From Coptis chinensis (lineage: Eukaryota; Streptophyta; Magnoliopsida; Ranunculales; Ranunculaceae), in assembly GCA_015680905.1 (NCBI GenBank), contig CM027377.1, forward strand, positions 4,364,501-4,428,500: a DNA stretch of 64,000 nucleotides. The letters run 5' to 3'. Positions 61,401-64,000 of this stretch are shown one piece after another. The notes below the pieces were generated by a model that searched no databases, was not told where the DNA came from, and saw only the letters and a program-made list of their open reading frames with translations. The first letter of the stretch is position 1, and the number at the start of each line of letters is the position of its first letter. The position numbers and the translations under genes were made by a program.

Positions 61401-62280
61401 GGGCCGCAGTTTTGTACACGCTAACCCAACACGAATCCGAGTTGGGAAAAAAAAAAAAAATACCCACCGAACCCATAAAATAAATGGATTGGATTAGAGT
61501 CACATATATTAACCCGAATAACCCGTTAGTAGACCCGGTTAGTTTTCGGGTCTAATGGGTCAAGTCATCAACTCGTGACCTGTATAACATGTTTTAACAT
61601 AAGTTTCATTATAACAACCTAAAATAAAACTACTAAAAGGAGAAGGATTAGCCGTCATATTTATTCATTCGATAAATATATGTTTTGTTGTTCAATTTTC
61701 ATTAATATGTAATTAAATTATGGATGATTTTTTTTTTTTAATTAATATATATATATTTTTTAAATATGCTTTTTTGATAAATAATATTTTGAAATACTCA
61801 ATATTTTGCATACAGGTTGTCTGAATCCGATCCAAAACTGATCTAAAATCTCATCTATCATCCCAACTATTTAAAATAAACGACTAAAAGGAGAATGATT
61901 AGTTGTCATATTAATTCATTCGATAAATATATGTTTCATTATTCAATTTTCATTTATATGTAATTAAATTATGGATGGTTTTAATTTGAGAATTAATGCA
62001 TATTTTTTTTATATATATTTTTGATAAATAAAATCGTAAAATACTGAATATTTTGCATACAAGTTGTATGTGAATCAGATCCAAAACTAATTAAAAATTG
62101 ACCCACTGGCTTAGCGAGTCACCCATTATATTGGCGGGTTGGGTTTGGATTTAACAAACTCGATACGATTAGTAATTGGGTCGGGTTTGGGTTTGCTTTC
62201 CTAACACGTTATCCGAATATAACACGACACGAACCCGACCCAACACAACCCATTGTCACCCCAATGCAAAAGGTTATTTA
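61401..62280. repeat. Repeat element with ~250-bp internal tandem duplication
   Basis: Outer parts are rich in AACCCGACCC/GGGTCGGG motifs (61,400-61,600 and 62,100-62,265). The right edge on the minus strand reads GGGGTGACAATGGG, a hAT-like terminus. Between them two diverged copies (about 61619-61857 and 61869-62098) share TTCATTCGATAAATATATGT and ATATGTAATTAAATTATGGA. No coding capacity; exact element ends are unresolved. Confidence 0.6.
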
Positions 62281-62476
62281 TAGTATTTTATTATAAAAAG
62301 TTATTGTAGAGTAAGGAGAACTTATATGAGTTATCGCGGGCTTAGAGATTAGATTGGAATAGAGATGCTAGGAGATTTAAAGAGATAAAACTTAGATTGA
62401 AAACGAGACAAAAACACAAACACATTGTGACAAAACACGATTGGGGCCACCTTCTTTAACGTAGGAGTTTCACTAT

Positions 62477-62860
62477 CACTATACCATAACAGGATATTAC
62501 TAACGGCAAAAAACTGTTGCTAATAATTTTCACAATGCTTTTTAAGCGCTGCAAATATGGCATGAGTAAAATGTTGAAAATGTTTGCAACGGTTAATAAG
62601 CGTTGCAAACATAAATTTCCAATGTTTATTAACCGTTGCAATAATAATTTGTAACATTTTTTATAACTATTTTGTACACAAATTTAAAACCTTTGCAACG
62701 GATTTTTTTATTTCACAAACGTTTTTTAAACGTTAGTAATGTGTTAAAAATATTACCAGCGATTCTTAACCGTTGCAAAGTTGTTAGTTAATTTTAAAAA
62801 AATAATTTAAAAGTCGTTTGTAACGGTTATAAACCGTTGAGGATGGGTTGTTGATAAAAA
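62477..62860 (+). mobile_element. CACTA (En/Spm-type) transposon end with subterminal repeats
   Basis: CACTATACCATAACAGGATA begins at 62477, preceded by TAT. It is followed by many copies of the inverted motif pair AACGGTTAATAAGCGTTGC / GCAACGG. Ends beginning CACTA with dense short subterminal repeats define this superfamily. The element extends right; its other end is not in the window, so the kinesin fragment next to it may lie inside it. Confidence 0.65.
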
Positions 62861-62893
62861 AAAAATCTCATATTTTATAGCGACTAGCTTAAC

Positions 62894-63805
62894 CTACAAA
62901 AAGATGCCCCTCTTGCACCATCATCCTCCGAGTCAAGGCAATCAACAAAATCATTACGTCTTGTATCATTCAAGCTTTGCAACTGCAACAACTGACCCTC
63001 TAATTCTTGAATCTTCGAAACATAACTTTTCACTAAATCGCAGTCCTGAAATGCATACAAAAACATCAATATCAATGACCAACCAACCAAATTTGAAATT
63101 AAATATAAAAAACAAAGTTTACATTGTAAAATAAATAATAACAATAATAATAGTACTAATATTTTAATAATAATAACAAGAACAACAATAATAATAAGTG
63201 TGTCAAACCTGCTGTTTATCCCCACTCTCGATCTCATCCCAGGATTTACCATTTCGAACAAACTCAATTTTCAAAAACAGTTTATCTTTTTCAACCTGAC
63301 AAATTCAGACAGTTATTGTAAGACTAAACGTGGAGATATAAATGCATATTAACATAATAGTCACAAACAACAGTTCATACCATTATACAAAAGGAAGTCA
63401 ATTCAAAGTTTTTCAATTTTGTTCTCAAGTATATGAATAATAGACTCTATGAAATACACGTGGGATGCTTACTGAAACAACAATAACAACATTGAAAAAA
63501 AATTGTCCAACAAACCTGAGCATCAAAAAGCACGATGTGCTAGCTATTCACAGTTAAGTTGTCGTTCTCTAAGCTCCCGATGTAGTTCTGAATTACTTGC
63601 TTCCAGCAATGAAATTTTGTGCCTAAGAATCTAAGGAATAAAGAAAGTAAGAATTTTGGCAAAAGAGTATTGTTACTCTGTTAGTCAAGTTCTTAACAAC
63701 GGCTTCATACCTGAAGCTCATCTGATGGTGTACCACCTTCTCCACGAAAATAGAGAAGCTCAGCTTGCAATTGCTCAACTTGGCTAGGCATTCTTTGCAT
63801 TTGAG
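62894..63805 (-). pseudogene. KIN-4-type kinesin stalk fragment, disabled
   Basis: Four exon-like pieces in transcript order: 63711-63805, 63516-63630, 63209-63295, 62894-63045. They encode coiled-coil segments typical of plant KIN-4 (FRA1-like) kinesins: MPSQVEQLQAELLYFRGEGG, LLEASNSELHRELRERQL, KDKLFLKIEFVRNGKSWDEI and SYVSKIQELEGQLLQLQSL. The second piece has an in-frame TAG where a His codon is expected and then a one-base shift (GCTTTTTGATGC). The motor domain is absent. Downstream exons are missing where the CACTA repeats begin, and an LTR lies 10 bases from the first acceptor. It is a pseudogene fragment, probably captured by the CACTA element. Confidence 0.75.
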
Positions 63806-63815
63806 CTGTCATTGG

Positions 63816-64000
63816 TGTTAGAATAGTTGTATGAACACAAAGAACTAAAGTAGAACAAAAAAGAACAATGAAGAATAAAGAAAACCAAGGCGATTAAGTC
63901 AGTCCTTAAGGAAAGATTTTGCCTTCCAATTTGGCAAAAAGAGATTCAATTTAACGTTACTTTTGCACTTAGTCAAGTTAACTCTTAACAGCGGTTTGAG
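63816..64000 (-). mobile_element. Third LTR of the same copia family, cut by window end
   Basis: TGTTAGAATAGTTGTATGAA begins at 63816 and follows the 51.2- and 56.2-kb LTRs with many small deletions to the end of the window. It may be a solo LTR or one end of another element. It lies in the intron upstream of the kinesin fragment. Confidence 0.8.

Noticed and set aside
1..64000. CRISPR arrays, bacterial operons, phage or plasmid systems
   Set aside because: No direct repeat-spacer arrays or prokaryotic gene organisation; repeats present are plant transposons and microsatellites.

Overview
This is an AT-rich stretch of a higher-plant (eudicot-type) nuclear genome. The evidence is long genes with many small GT-AG introns, plant-specific proteins, and dense plant transposon families marked by target-site duplications. 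No prokaryotic or organellar gene order is present. The species cannot be named from the sequence.

Left third (1-17,300) is repeat-dominated. A PIF/Harbinger MITE (379-875) has a Mutator-like element (880-1695) inserted against its right end, and the MULE carries a FAR1-type DNA-binding-domain fragment. A Helitron on the minus strand runs from a CTAG-plus-hairpin 3' end (2059) to a TC 5' end (8914). Three further copies of that 5'-end sequence follow (about 12.8, 14.2 and 15.7 kb). Behind the last two lie different host-gene pieces: an MMD1-like PHD-finger gene fragment and the first four exons of a LARP1-type gene. The LARP fragment stops inside an intron exactly where the next Helitron 5' end begins, which suggests nested insertion. 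A second Harbinger MITE (16,824-17,266) closes the block.

Centre (17,966-47,653) is one large intact gene on the minus strand. It is a SWEETIE/HEATR5-family HEAT-repeat protein, reconstructed here as 48 exons in one continuous frame encoding about 2,311 residues. It has a TATA box and CT-rich leader upstream, and an acidic C-terminal tail with degenerate ~20-residue repeats. Its introns hold many small transposons: three copies of one palindromic hAT MITE with exact 8-bp duplications, two larger hAT-like elements, a decayed relative, a terminal-inverted-repeat element beside a TA/TG microsatellite, and two SINE copies.

Right third: a four-exon PLAC8/PCR-type cysteine-rich membrane protein gene (48,852-50,141, plus) is followed by a non-coding copia-type LTR retrotransposon (51,232-56,775, GGATC duplications). 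Beyond that lie only the last two exons of a second PLAC8 gene. A minus-strand TGA-class bZIP transcription factor most like PERIANTHIA occupies 58,582-60,921. The window ends with a repeat containing a ~250-bp tandem duplication, a CACTA-type transposon end, a broken KIN-4 kinesin stalk fragment, and the start of a third LTR of the same retrotransposon family.

The complete genes (SWEETIE, PLAC8, PAN-like) show no functional link; they are ordinary neighbours in a plant chromosome. The unusual content is the transposon-mediated capture of gene pieces by Helitrons, a MULE and probably a CACTA element.
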